Origin: Globicatella sulfidifaciens DSM 15739 | GTDB taxonomy: Bacteria; Bacillota; Bacilli; Lactobacillales; Aerococcaceae | Reading direction: 5' to 3' | Assembly: GCF_900167405.1 (NCBI RefSeq) | Contig: NZ_FUWO01000001.1 | Span: 143,207 to 207,206, forward strand | Length of the DNA: 64,000 nucleotides | Part shown: positions 45,609 to 55,034 of the stretch, one piece after another | Layout: every line of letters starts with the position of its first letter | How positions within the stretch are numbered: position 1 is the stretch's first letter | Program-made: the position numbers and the translations under genes | Notes under the pieces: model-generated | Databases searched by the model: none | The model's input: only the letters and a program-made list of their open reading frames with translations | What the model was told of the DNA's origin: nothing

Positions 45609-46892
45609 TTATTCACCTAATAAGCTTGGAATTTTAGCAATTTCTTCCGTCATCAATTTAATGAATTCAGCTTTGTCAATATTTCCTTGAGCAAATTGTC
45701 CATAGATTGGTCCTAAGTTGTTCATACCAAATCCATCTGGTGTGAAGTAAATTGAGTCAAATGAATAAACTGGTTTTTCATCCGCAACCCATTGTGCTAA
45801 GAAAGCAGACATTGGTGCTTCTGGTGATTCGGTTGTTGTTGAGAATGCTGAAATCATATTTGCTTGGTTGACGATATAATCTTGACCTTCAGGTGTTGAA
45901 ACCATATCATTGAAGAATTTAGTAATAGATTCCATCGCTGCTGATTCTTTATTTACAACATAGTATGAAGGAGCCCCGATAAATAATCCGTCTGCATTGG
46001 TATCAGTACCTAAAGTTTGATAAGGGATGAATCCCATCGCAAAGTCAGCTTCTAATTCTTTTAAGTTAGGATCTTTCCAGTTACCTTGGTGTAAGAATGC
46101 TGCTTGACCAGATGCAAAAGCAATATCCATGTCTTCTTGAGTACCAACTGTTAACATTTGTTTTTCAGTATGATTAAATAATAATTCAACCCAATCAGCA
46201 TAGTCTGCCATACGTTGTTCATCGACTTCACCTTTCAAGGTTTGTTCTACAACAGAACGGTCACCATTTTCTAAACCTCCGCCTAAGAATGCGTTAAAGT
46301 CGTGGTTACCCATAATCCATGTTTCGCCTTCTTTAGTAGCATTCGCGACAACTGTTGTTAAGCCCAATTCTTCTTTACGGTTTTCTAAGTCTTCCATCGC
46401 TGCTTTTAATGATTCAAATGAATCTAAAGTCGCTGGATCAATTCCTGCTTCTTCTAATAAGTCAGCATTGTAAGCTAAACCATACCCTTCAACAGATACT
46501 GGGAAGCCATAAACATCATCACCTTGTTTAAACTCAAATTCAGTTTGATCTACCCAATCACCTTCTAGCGGTGTTAAGAAATCAGCCCACATATCATATC
46601 CAGCTTGACCTTCAATAACAAACACGTCAGGACCATCTCCAGCAGTGAAGTCTGCTTTTAATTGGTCACCTAATGTACAAGAACCAGAACAAACTTTAAT
46701 CGTCACATCGACTCCATTTGCTTCTCCCCATGTCTTAGCATAATTCGTTAAGGCTTCTTGTGTTTCACTTTTATTTGAATATAAAGTGAACGCATCGGCA
46801 CTTGTCGAAGCCGCTGAAACTGATGGGACCGAAAGCATCGTTGCCGCTGCTAAAACTAACCCTGCACGTTTGAAAAATGGAATTTTTACCAT
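45609..46892 (-). CDS. Sugar ABC transporter solute-binding protein, non-lipoprotein
   Basis: 427 residues from ATG 46892 (AGGAGG site). CUT1 maltodextrin-type binding protein: FTLYSNKSETQEALTNYAKTWGE, DQLKADFTAGDGPDVFVIEG, and GMNNLGPIYGQFAQG near the end. Its signal peptide ends VSA/AST with no lipobox Cys, unusual for a Gram-positive binding protein. A Cys pair, C68-SGS-C72, sits early in the mature part. First gene of the operon, under a LacI-type operator. Confidence 0.88.
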   Translation of the reverse strand: MVKIPFFKRAGLVLAAATMLSVPSVSAASTSADAFTLYSNKSETQEALTNYAKTWGEANGVDVTIKVCSGSCTLGDQLKADFTAGDGPDVFVIEGQAGYDMWADFLTPLEGDWVDQTEFEFKQGDDVYGFPVSVEGYGLAYNADLLEEAGIDPATLDSFESLKAAMEDLENRKEELGLTTVVANATKEGETWIMGNHDFNAFLGGGLENGDRSVVEQTLKGEVDEQRMADYADWVELLFNHTEKQMLTVGTQEDMDIAFASGQAAFLHQGNWKDPNLKELEADFAMGFIPYQTLGTDTNADGLFIGAPSYYVVNKESAAMESITKFFNDMVSTPEGQDYIVNQANMISAFSTTTESPEAPMSAFLAQWVADEKPVYSFDSIYFTPDGFGMNNLGPIYGQFAQGNIDKAEFIKLMTEEIAKIPSLLGE

Positions 46893-46926
46893 ATTATTTC
46901 CTCCTAGATAAGTAATATTTATCCTC

Positions 46927-46964
46927 ATTATATCATTACAAACGCTTTCGTACAACCGTTTGCA
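46927..46964 (-). promoter_or_regulatory. Promoter with LacI/MalR-type operators for the sugar ABC operon
   Basis: TTGTAC (46950-46955) and TATAAT (46927-46932) have a 17-bp spacer. Within and next to it are CAAACGCTTTCG (46939-46950) and CAACCGTTTGC (46953-46963), both close to the MalR/CcpA half-site pattern GCAAACGnTTGC. Occupancy would block RNA polymerase directly. No lacI/malR gene is in the window. Confidence 0.7.
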
Positions 46965-47587
46965 AAGTTAACTACTCATGTGAAAGATTAGTAGGTTGTT
47001 TTCAAAAAAACATTGAAATAATAACTTTTATTTGAAAACAACATTTTTTCCACTGATAGAGAGTTTCTAATCTATTTTGTTCTAATAAAGGATGTAGAAA
47101 ATCAACAACACGTTAATAAGATGCTGGAAAACCTTGATATATCAAGCTTTTTGAAGTGTCTAAGCTTTTTTACCGATTTATTTTTAGAACAGTATGATGA
47201 TAGTTTGCTTCATATTGAGTAACTATTTTTCGAAAAACGGAACTGGTTCAAAAAAAGATCCTGTTACCGTTAACAGTTTTTTACTTCTTTCAAAAATGAA
47301 AAACCAAACTGAATTTTTGTATTTTTTGCCTAGCCTTGACCTAAAGCGTTTGGAGTATTATACAATAGTAAAAAATTAAGATATGTCCCTTTTATCAAAA
47401 TGGTTCCCTATTTGCGAACATGTATTTTTAATATGACGATATTTTGCAAGCACGTAATAAGATGACAGTCCCTCATTCACAAAGCGAACGTCAGCTTTGA
47501 GTCTGGGCAATGATTAAGGAACATTATTCGAATAGATATTACAACATCTTTTGTTATTCGCTGTTCCTTTACAATCTATTTCCAATT
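46965..47587. other. Intergenic region without a gene
   Basis: A 61-codon plus-strand frame (47194-47379) lacks a ribosome site and domain and is not called. A dyad of two stems, AAGGAACA/TGTTCCTT with inner CGAATA/TATTCG, lies at about 47517-47572; its role is unknown. Confidence 0.45.
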
Positions 47588-47655
47588 AAAACCACCACTC
47601 ATCTTGTTGAAGGGCAGCAATTTCGCTCTGTCTCCTTCTTGTGAGTGGTGGTGTT
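47588..47655. terminator. Long-loop hairpin downstream of the acetyltransferase
   Basis: ACCACCACTCA (47591-47601) and TGAGTGGTGGT (47642-47652) are perfect 11-bp arms; inside, GAAGG/CCTTC adds a second stem. Adjacent T-rich sequence on both sides. Probably terminates the minus-strand acetyltransferase transcript. Confidence 0.7.
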
Positions 47656-47720
47656 TGTTTTTGGCATTAAATCAATGATTAACTTCGTTGGACGTATGCT
47701 ATCACAACCTTAACTACTTG

Positions 47721-48248
47721 CTAGCAAACTGGATTTGACTTTTGATAAATATTAATCTTTACTACTCGCGCTTCCGTTTCCGATTGTGGTCGTTCTTCTT
47801 GTCTAATGAATTTAAAACCATTTTTCTTAATCACGGAGTTGCTACCAATATTAATGTCTTCAGCTTCAATAAATATTTGCGGATATCCTAATTCAAATAA
47901 ATAAGCGACGACTGCACCAAAGGCTTCTGTCATGTAACCTTGATTCCAGTATTGCTTTCCCAGTACATAACCCACTACCGGCGAGCCATCCCAAAACTTG
48001 ACAACATCAATCATGCCCAATAGCTCGTCGGTCGCTTTCGATTCGATACCATAGCGAACGGTCTGTTCATCTTGATAAGCAACTAACCAACTGGTTAAGA
48101 TTGCTTGAGTGGTCGCAACCGTTTCATGTGGTTCCCACGTTAAAAACTTCGTTACTTCTGGGTCATTTGCCCAGCCATTAAAGATACTTAGCGCATCATC
48201 CTCAGTAAGTTTTCGTAAACGTAATCGCTTAGTCTCAAGTTCTTTCAT
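47721..48248 (-). CDS. GNAT acetyltransferase, RimJ/RimL-like
   Basis: 175 residues from ATG 48248 (GGGGAGGGG site). ETKRLRLRKLTEDDALSIFNGWANDPEVTKFLTW is the standard start of the RimJ/L group; the acetyl-CoA loop is in GYVLGKQYWNQGYMTEAFGAVVAYLFE; C-terminal IEAEDINIGSNSVIKKNGF. N-terminal or small-molecule amine acetylation is expected, substrate unknown. Single gene. Confidence 0.88.
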   Translation of the reverse strand: MKELETKRLRLRKLTEDDALSIFNGWANDPEVTKFLTWEPHETVATTQAILTSWLVAYQDEQTVRYGIESKATDELLGMIDVVKFWDGSPVVGYVLGKQYWNQGYMTEAFGAVVAYLFELGYPQIFIEAEDINIGSNSVIKKNGFKFIRQEERPQSETEARVVKINIYQKSNPVC

Positions 48249-48492
48249 TCGCATCCCCTCCCCTTGTGCCATATTTTTTCTATTATATCATAGCATTGCA
48301 TTATTTTTATAATGGATTAACTGCCAAATTCCAATTTAAAACCTGATTCTTTCAGTTATGGTATCCTATCTGATTCTCAAATTATACTCCTAAGGCATCC
48401 AATCATTCACAACATCACTAAAAGCACTTCTTTCTGTCACAATGATTTAATTTCGGTATAATAAAGATAACACACTACTGGGAGGTTGTACG

Positions 48493-49779
48493 ATGAGCGC
48501 ACAAAACAAAGCTAAAAATATTGAAATGAAAGAACCACTCTTTCGAGAAAAAAACTCGACAATGACTCTCATTTTAAATCCACATGAGGATATTCAGCTT
48601 TCCCACGAGTCATTTGACATTCTCAATCAACTGGAAAATTTTGCGGTCGCTTCCGTTAAAATGCCTGCTGAAACCAACACTCCTTTTGGGACCGTGACTT
48701 ATCAATATGGTGATGCTTATCGCTTTTTTCTATTTCAATTACATCAAGCAAGCAATCTTTTAGAAGACGTACAGCTCGACGATTTGGATGCACAATATGT
48801 ACAACAATTACATTCAGCAAAGCAAGCATTAACTATCATTTTGCCCTTCACCCATGAGTTACAGCAGTGTTATCAATTACAACTCAGTATCGCCAATCTG
48901 TTAGTTCCGAAGATGATGGGGCTTATTGATGAAAATGCCCAACGATTCTTGTATCGCCAACAGGTCAAAATGATTGCCCAATCTCATTATCTCCCTAATC
49001 CGGCGATGCTGTTTTCGATCCAAGCGGTTCAACGATCAGGTAAAATTTGGCTTCATACGCATGGGCTCATTCGCTGTCAGTTAACAGAACTTGAAATCTT
49101 GAATGTAACAAAAGACACTTACAATGATTTTTATTATTTAATCAAACATTTAGCGATTCAATTGGTTTACTTACGCTTAGAAAAACCCAATGACCCTGTG
49201 GAACAAACACAAATCCTAGGGGCATTCAATCAGCAACACCCGATTGTATCCCATACGATTCCTTGGAATCAAGCCTTAAAATATTATCCTAACCATGCAC
49301 TCGGTGGTACTGATGACCGACAAATAGACCATCATTCTTTATCTAATTTAATCTTTATTTTACTCATTGATGAGCATGATGAACAACAATTGGTGACGGC
49401 GGATAAAGCGAGTCATTTATTCAAACAAGACCCACTTTATACTGTCCCACCATTAGAAATTAAACGCGAAAAGTTGGTGGCTCATGAACAATTTCCACTG
49501 TTACTAAAAGCTTTCAATCAGCATAAAGATGAACCTACTTGGGTGCCTTTAGTAAAAATTAGCATTCCATATGGTGAACATAATCTAGAAAATGTTTGGT
49601 TTCAGTTAGATGAATTAACCAATGAGATGATTATCGGTAAAGCAACGCACGATGCTCAATATTTACCGGATATCAAAACCGATACCGTCGCAACATTTCC
49701 ATTAGACCAAATGATTGATTGGATTATTTACACACCAGAAGGTACTATCACTCCAAACGAGGCTTATCGTTTAATATAA
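48493..49779 (+). CDS. DUF4026/DUF2314-like protein
   Basis: 428 residues, cytoplasmic, no signal or membrane segment. The N-terminal 300 residues fit the DUF4026 type (LSHESFDILNQLENFAVASVKMP... GDAYRFFLFQLHQAS). The C-terminal 85 residues (WVPLVKISIPYGEHNLENVWFQLDELTNEMIIGKATHDAQYLPDIKTDTVATFPLDQMIDWIIY) look like the DUF2314 fold. Function unknown; the family is often found in polymorphic-toxin immunity-like settings, but no toxin is adjacent here. GGGAGG precedes the ATG and a strong terminator follows. Confidence 0.75.
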   Translation: MSAQNKAKNIEMKEPLFREKNSTMTLILNPHEDIQLSHESFDILNQLENFAVASVKMPAETNTPFGTVTYQYGDAYRFFLFQLHQASNLLEDVQLDDLDAQYVQQLHSAKQALTIILPFTHELQQCYQLQLSIANLLVPKMMGLIDENAQRFLYRQQVKMIAQSHYLPNPAMLFSIQAVQRSGKIWLHTHGLIRCQLTELEILNVTKDTYNDFYYLIKHLAIQLVYLRLEKPNDPVEQTQILGAFNQQHPIVSHTIPWNQALKYYPNHALGGTDDRQIDHHSLSNLIFILLIDEHDEQQLVTADKASHLFKQDPLYTVPPLEIKREKLVAHEQFPLLLKAFNQHKDEPTWVPLVKISIPYGEHNLENVWFQLDELTNEMIIGKATHDAQYLPDIKTDTVATFPLDQMIDWIIYTPEGTITPNEAYRLI

Positions 49780-49798
49780 ATTAAATCGATAATCGTTG

Positions 49799-49862
49799 GC
49801 GAATCCTAAGTTCTTCTTAGCACAAAATAAGAAGAGACGACTCAGGACTCGCCAGCTTTTTC
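49799..49862 (+). terminator. Terminator of the DUF4026 gene
   Basis: GGCGA-a-TCCT-a-AGT ... ACT-c-AGGA-c-TCGCC with an inner TTCTTCTT/AAGAAGA stem, then CTTTTTC. About 20 bp past the stop. Confidence 0.75.
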
Positions 49863-50126
49863 GCTTTCACAAACTTCTATGTTGCAATTTCACAAACGAG
49901 TCCGTTTTTCAATGCACTTAGTCTCCACTGATGATGATTCTTTTAAATTGCCAACTTATCATTATGTTTTTTGCGAGTAGGCTGAGCATTTCCCCAACAT
50001 AATGGGAGTACTAAAAATAAGTGGACACAGGAAGCGAAAAACCTATAATTTTCAACTGATCGCCCGCTCGCCAGATAATTTTTAGTATTGCTCACTCATA
50101 TTTCTCCATCATTCTAATAACTTCTA

Positions 50127-50185
50127 AAAAATAAACAAACAGGCAGGACATCGAAAATCATTTGATTTTCAATGCGCCTACCCGC
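50127..50185 (-). terminator. pckA terminator made from a repeat-type left hairpin
   Basis: GGCAGG-a-CATcGAAAATC (from 50142) pairs with GATTTTCaATG-c-GCCTaCC, the same mirror layout as the dispersed repeat's left arm. On the minus strand it runs into a T-rich tail. The preceding bases 49980-50126 contain a further diverged piece. Confidence 0.65.
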
Positions 50186-50209
50186 TTTCTATCTAGGTAT
50201 ATAACCACT

Positions 50210-51853
50210 TTATTTTGCTAATTTTTCCACTAATGCATTTAACGTTTCATAATAGCTTGCTTTTAATGGTTCTTTTTCTACGGTAATTTCTTTAATCCAT
50301 TGTGCACGGTCATTTAAGCGCTCATGCAATAATTTGCGATAAGCTTCATTATCAAAATCGGGTTCATATCCTTCTATTGGCATATAACTTAACTCTTCTA
50401 ATGGTCCAAATGGCACAAACTCTGCTCGCTCTTCGACTAAACTTTCAACAATACCCAAGGTAACCGCTGGTGTAATTTTCTTATCCATAAAGAAGCCGGT
50501 ATTCAAGATATAGCCATGAACTTCTCCTGAATTGAATAATTGTTCAAATGAATCACAGTCCTCTTGTAATGAATAAACTCTAAATGGATTCGCAAACGGC
50601 TCAATAACTAGTTTTTCCATATTGGTTCCTGGGACTAAGTTTTCAGCTGTTGAACGTTTGGTAGTTAAAGTTAAGCCAAAGATCATCGCTAATTCAGGAC
50701 CTTCAATCTTCACTACCGGTGGTAAGGTCTCATCTTTCATTAACCAGAACACACTATTAATCGGCACATCAAATTTATCCACCCGATTCGGTGTTGAGTA
50801 ACGTGATTTGACAGTACGACCATTATTATTACGAATATCTTCGGTCACTAACACCTTTTCTCCTGCTTCATTCAAGCTAACGCCAACGTTTTGAGCAGTG
50901 ACAAAATATTTTTGTTCAGGATGTCCATAAGGATAGTCTTGCGTCTTGTCAAAATAAGATGGCTCTAAAGCAATAGAAGAGAAATCATCTAACGAAATAA
51001 CAAAAGCATCATCATGAAGCACCTTAATCTCATATTTATCTTCGTGTTTTGCATGGGTTAAAGTTGATTTTCCGGTACCAGATAGCCCAAAGAAAGCTGC
51101 TACATAGGGTTTATCGCCGGTAATTATTTCTTTCATACCACCATGGCAAGAAACATAACCATGACGACGTGCAATCGCCCAAGCTAAGGTTAAAGTTCCT
51201 TTTTTCAACTCTCCAAAATATGGTAACCCTAAAACAATCGCTACATTACATTTTGGATCGAAGTAAACAAAACCATTTGGATGATCAGGATGTGTCCATT
51301 TTGGATCGCTATAAATTAAGATATCCGATTCATCTTCATAAACTTTACTGCGTTCATACATTGCGGTCATTTGGTCAGATGCCCAGTGGAAATTTAATAG
51401 CCAAGAATATAAGTTGTTAATCTCTTCAGACGGCACCATCAAACGCGCTCTTACCATAAAATCTTCATCTAGTCCGACATAAGCTGTCGTGGTTAAATAT
51501 TCGCGCTCACGATTGGCATACAACGCATCGCGGACAATCCCTAATAGCTTCTTATCATCCTCACCGGTTCCAGAAAGATGTCTGGCTGCGGCTGTACGTC
51601 CCGTTACACGCCCACCATTATCAACCAATACTTTAGCGCCCTTTGGTAAGCCTAAATCTTCGGCATGAGCTACCTCTTGATCTAAAACAATCGTTCCCTT
51701 ATAAGCAGCCGCTCTTTCATAGGCCTCACTGATTGTTTTTACTTCTTCTACATTATTCCCATAAAAGGCGGTCTCGATGGTTGATCTTAAAGCTGAAAAT
51801 TGAGGATTATCTTTACCAAGTCTACTAGTTTCATACCGTGAAATTGTTGCCAT
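50210..51853 (-). CDS. pckA: Phosphoenolpyruvate carboxykinase (ATP)
   Basis: 547 residues. Kinase-2/P-loop GLSGTGKST at 256-264, then KVLHDDAFVISLDD with metal-binding Asp, and RVDKFDVPINSVFWLM. Converts oxaloacetate and ATP to PEP and CO2; in lactic acid bacteria it may run in either direction. The promoter carries a cre site just downstream of the -10, so glucose repression is expected. Confidence 0.95.
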   Translation of the reverse strand: MATISRYETSRLGKDNPQFSALRSTIETAFYGNNVEEVKTISEAYERAAAYKGTIVLDQEVAHAEDLGLPKGAKVLVDNGGRVTGRTAAARHLSGTGEDDKKLLGIVRDALYANREREYLTTTAYVGLDEDFMVRARLMVPSEEINNLYSWLLNFHWASDQMTAMYERSKVYEDESDILIYSDPKWTHPDHPNGFVYFDPKCNVAIVLGLPYFGELKKGTLTLAWAIARRHGYVSCHGGMKEIITGDKPYVAAFFGLSGTGKSTLTHAKHEDKYEIKVLHDDAFVISLDDFSSIALEPSYFDKTQDYPYGHPEQKYFVTAQNVGVSLNEAGEKVLVTEDIRNNNGRTVKSRYSTPNRVDKFDVPINSVFWLMKDETLPPVVKIEGPELAMIFGLTLTTKRSTAENLVPGTNMEKLVIEPFANPFRVYSLQEDCDSFEQLFNSGEVHGYILNTGFFMDKKITPAVTLGIVESLVEERAEFVPFGPLEELSYMPIEGYEPDFDNEAYRKLLHERLNDRAQWIKEITVEKEPLKASYYETLNALVEKLAK

Positions 51854-51978
51854 ATCACATTCTCCTTTTCATCTCTATTTATTTTCCTTAGTTACAATGT
51901 CACTCATCAACATCAAGAATCGCTTCTATTTAATCAATAATGCTCACTACATTCCTTTCTATATTATTTTCGCTAAAA

Positions 51979-52029
51979 CGTAAAGCGCTTTCTTATGTAT
52001 AATTATACCAAAGCAACGCAATTTATCAA
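51979..52029 (-). promoter_or_regulatory. pckA promoter with cre site
   Basis: TTGATA (52024-52029) and TATAAT (52002-52007) are 16 bp apart. Directly after lies AAGAAAGCGCTTTACG (51979-51994), close to the CcpA consensus with the central GAAAGCGCTTT intact. CcpA bound there would cover the start site. No gene in the rest of 52030-52206. Confidence 0.72.
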
Positions 52030-52206
52030 TATTTTTTATGTAAATATTTGATACTTAACAGTTTTTCAAAGTACTTATTACCTTAATTTTAATAGAGCTA
52101 TCATTCAAGTAGCAATACAGCATAATAACCTACTACGCATCATGAAGGACCCATTTTGAAAGTATGGGTACTTAAAATAAGTAATAGGCTATGACTGTTT
52201 TTGTAT

Positions 52207-53001
52207 TTAATATAATTCCGGACGACGGTCACGATAAAAATCAAAACTTGCTTTTACTTCTTCAATCATTTGCGGTCGGATTTCAAAGGTACCAAAAGAC
52301 TCCTCATCTTTTAACATAAATTGAACATTAGTTAACGGGTCAACAATTTGACTATGACCACCGGTCACACCCGGGGCATCTGATAACTCAGGGGTGAATT
52401 GATTCGCACAAATCGTGAAAATTTGGTTTTCTAGTGCGCGGGCTTTTAATAACACTTCTAGATGATGGATAAACGCTTTGGGCCAAGCTGCTGGAATAAA
52501 TAATAATTGAATCCCATCAAGGGCCAATTTGCGGACCCATTCACCAAAATCCAAATCATAACAGATAATTAAGCCACATTTGATGCCCTCTAATTCAAAG
52601 ACACACAACTTATCACCCGCGGTCATTGCTTCCGACTCGTCTTGCGGATGATAAAGATGTACCTTATCATAGCTAGTGATGAGATTTCCTTCACGATTGT
52701 AGACATGGGCGGTGTTATAGTAACGATTCCCTCTTTGTTCAATAATGGAGCCACCCACAATATTAACTTGGTATTTTATAGCTAATTGTGATAATAGAGC
52801 TTTCGTTTTTTCACCATTTAAATCGGCATAATTTTCCGGTTGACAAGTTGCTAGAGGCATATTCCACAATTCTGGTAATAACACCACATCACCGATACCC
52901 TGTTTAGAGTGTGCCAATTGCTCGAAAAGTGCTTCAACTGCTTGATAGGGATTCGTGGCAGGCGTTGGATATGCTTGTAGCTGAATTAAACTTATTTTCA
53001 T
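52207..53001 (-). CDS. Carbon-nitrogen hydrolase (omega-amidase-like nitrilase)
   Basis: 264 residues from ATG 53001 (GGAG site). The nitrilase triad is Glu44 (LLPELWNMP), Lys113 (YDKVHLYHP) and Cys147 (GLIICYDLDFGEW). Members of this branch hydrolyse alpha-keto-glutaramate or other linear amides. It lies 11 bp after the alpha/beta hydrolase gene and is probably cotranscribed. Confidence 0.9.
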   Translation of the reverse strand: MKISLIQLQAYPTPATNPYQAVEALFEQLAHSKQGIGDVVLLPELWNMPLATCQPENYADLNGEKTKALLSQLAIKYQVNIVGGSIIEQRGNRYYNTAHVYNREGNLITSYDKVHLYHPQDESEAMTAGDKLCVFELEGIKCGLIICYDLDFGEWVRKLALDGIQLLFIPAAWPKAFIHHLEVLLKARALENQIFTICANQFTPELSDAPGVTGGHSQIVDPLTNVQFMLKDEESFGTFEIRPQMIEEVKASFDFYRDRRPELY

Positions 53002-53012
53002 TAAATACTCCT

Positions 53013-53912
53013 TTACTTTTTCTGCTGACAAATAGAATGATAAAATTCGATATAATCTTGAATAACTGTCTCAAACATCGGTTCTAAATAAATCTCAAAA
53101 TGTGCGCAACCATATTCCTTAATAGTAGCATTAGCTGCTTGTTGGGCCCATTTTAAAGTGGCTGAAGCTGGGGCAATGGTATCTTTTTTACATAGTGCAA
53201 AATAAATCGGTGTTGTAACCTCTCGGGCTAACTTTCCTGGAGAATATTTAAGAAACTCTAATAAAGTACGCGCAGGGACTTGATTGATAAAATTAGCCTC
53301 ACCAATCATTCTACTGGCGCTATCACCATGATCTGATACTGTCATCAATGCTCCTTCGCCTTTATTACCTGCAAGTTTTAACATAACCGGACGATAACCT
53401 CTTACCATTGATACGATATCCGCCACTAAATAGGGCATCATTTTAAGTAATGAGAAAAAAGGGACTGCACGAGTAGTCGCCCAAGTATCGGTATAAGGAC
53501 ATTGAGCAATTGTAGCAATAATATCCTGACGCTCAGCTGCTAATTGAATCACGTGACCGCCGCTAAATGACGTGCCAAATAAGTATAATTGCGTTGCGTC
53601 AACTCTTGGTTCTCGCTTCACCCACTCAATCGCCTCACGCCAATCAGTCAATTGATGCTGAACATTAATTAATTGACGCCTCTGACCCTCACTCGCCCCA
53701 AAATTACGATAATCGAACAAAAAGCAAGCCAGTCCCGCTTGAGCAAAACGTTGGGCATAAACATCCAATCGCATATCACGTAAAGCACCTAAACCATGCG
53801 CCATAACAATCACTGGTGCCGGATAGCGTGTTGCCGGTAAATACAACCAGCCACTGCAACGGGTGCCGTCAGAATAAAAATCGATGTCCTCACGGATGTA
53901 TGAATGTACCAG
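53013..53912 (-). CDS. Alpha/beta hydrolase with non-standard start
   Basis: About 299 residues if initiated at CTG 53912, which lies 8 nt after AGGAGG (53921-53926). The frame from there, VHSYIREDIDFYSDGTRCSGWLYLP, is the conserved N-terminus of this hydrolase family, so an internal TTG at 53846 would be too late. No ATG, GTG or TTG exists in between. HGLGALRDMRLDVYAQ, nucleophile LFGTSFSGG, acid ALCKKDTIAP and His GCAHFEIY are present. Likely a peptidase-like or ester hydrolase coupled to the nitrilase. Confidence 0.75.
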   Translation of the reverse strand: MVHSYIREDIDFYSDGTRCSGWLYLPATRYPAPVIVMAHGLGALRDMRLDVYAQRFAQAGLACFLFDYRNFGASEGQRRQLINVQHQLTDWREAIEWVKREPRVDATQLYLFGTSFSGGHVIQLAAERQDIIATIAQCPYTDTWATTRAVPFFSLLKMMPYLVADIVSMVRGYRPVMLKLAGNKGEGALMTVSDHGDSASRMIGEANFINQVPARTLLEFLKYSPGKLAREVTTPIYFALCKKDTIAPASATLKWAQQAANATIKEYGCAHFEIYLEPMFETVIQDYIEFYHSICQQKK

Positions 53913-53984
53913 GATAATGACCTCCTTTAATTATGATTAGAATCCTTAGTTATCATGCTTAAAAAGTGCAACTAACAAAGTCGT

Positions 53985-54572
53985 TTATCGATGCTTAGCT
54001 TGATACAAATTTAATTGGTAGCCTAAATACGCCCCTACTAAGCCACCTATAATATGCGTTAAATTGGAGATGTTATCGGAAGTAAAGATGCCTTGAAGGA
54101 CTTCCTTACCAATATAAAGCAACGCCACCAAAATAAACGTAATCGGTATTTCCCCTTCTTTTAAACTGGTCATCGATGCGAATAATATAAAGGCAAAGAC
54201 TACTCCGCTAGCTCCCAGTAACGCCACTTTTGGAAATAGTAAAAAATGAATCACACCCGTTACAAATGCTGTTGACAAGATGACCATTAAAATATTCATC
54301 GAACCATACTTATCTTCTAACAATGGTCCAATTACTAAAAACATCATCATATTACTAATTAAATGGTCCCAATTCGCATGACCTAAGACATGCCCAAAAA
54401 ATCGTAAATAAGTAAAAGGATCCCAGAACGACGAGCGATAAACACTAAATAGTGTACGCGTTAAGGTTCCTCCAAACACCTGATCAAACAACAGAATCAT
54501 AAAACTAGCAAAAGCAAAAGACAATATGACTGGCGAATTAAATGACAATTTCATTTTTTTAGCATTTTTCAT
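53985..54572 (-). CDS. Rhomboid-family intramembrane serine protease
   Basis: 195 residues, six hydrophobic helices, no accessory domain. GHANWDHLISNMMMF (about 64-78) gives the His/Asn of helix 2; GASG at 120-123 places the nucleophile Ser122; His173 in LTHIIGGLVGAYLG completes the dyad. Cleaves within or near the membrane; substrates unknown. Lies 31 bp downstream of the DUF503 gene. Confidence 0.88.
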   Translation of the reverse strand: MKNAKKMKLSFNSPVILSFAFASFMILLFDQVFGGTLTRTLFSVYRSSFWDPFTYLRFFGHVLGHANWDHLISNMMMFLVIGPLLEDKYGSMNILMVILSTAFVTGVIHFLLFPKVALLGASGVVFAFILFASMTSLKEGEIPITFILVALLYIGKEVLQGIFTSDNISNLTHIIGGLVGAYLGYQLNLYQAKHR

Positions 54573-54603
54573 TTGACTGTCGCTCCTTCATCTATTATGG
54601 ATA

Positions 54604-54903
54604 TTATTCAACAACCAAAATATCCCATATAACATTCTGTAATTCGCATGACTTATCTAAAGTAAAATCATATAAAAAATCTTCAATTCGTTGAGCATAT
54701 TGCTCGCCTTCTAATTCAGACAGACAAACCAACGCTAGCGATAAATGAAGCTGTTGGTAATCTTCTTGATGTGCCGTTTCTCGCACACTAACTGAAAAAC
54801 CCTTTTTTAATTGCGAAACTAACGACTGGCGAATACTGCGTTTGTCTTTTAAAGAGTTAGCATAAGGTAACTTTATCGAAATTTCCATAACTAAAACTAA
54901 CAC
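54604..54903 (-). CDS. DUF503 family protein (YlxP-like)
   Basis: 99 residues: LVMEISIKLPYANSLKDKRSIRQSLVSQLKKGFSVSVRET matches the DUF503 core (L.G.rSLKdKR...l..r....f.vsv.E). YlxP relatives bind the ribosome-associated region near rbfA in many genomes, but here it is away from that cluster. Probably cotranscribed with the rhomboid gene. Confidence 0.85.
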   Translation of the reverse strand: MLVLVMEISIKLPYANSLKDKRSIRQSLVSQLKKGFSVSVRETAHQEDYQQLHLSLALVCLSELEGEQYAQRIEDFLYDFTLDKSCELQNVIWDILVVE

Positions 54904-54962
54904 GCGTCATCCTCCTAGAAATTATCTATCTTCAGTATAGCATCAAACTGATCTTTAAAATA

Positions 54963-55010
54963 ATAAAAACCCTATGAACTTTACAAACTTAATTGTAATA
55001 CCATAGGATT
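54963..55010 (-). terminator. Terminator of the pRiA4b-type gene
   Basis: CCTATG and CATAGG arms, with an inner TTACAA/TTGTAA stem, and a minus-strand T-run. 25 bp past the stop at 55035. Confidence 0.75.
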
Positions 55011-55034
55011 TAAATTTAACGAATCAAAAATAAA

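Noticed and set aside
47194-47379. 61-codon plus-strand frame upstream of the sugar ABC operon
   Set aside because: No ribosome site or domain; A/T-rich chance frame.
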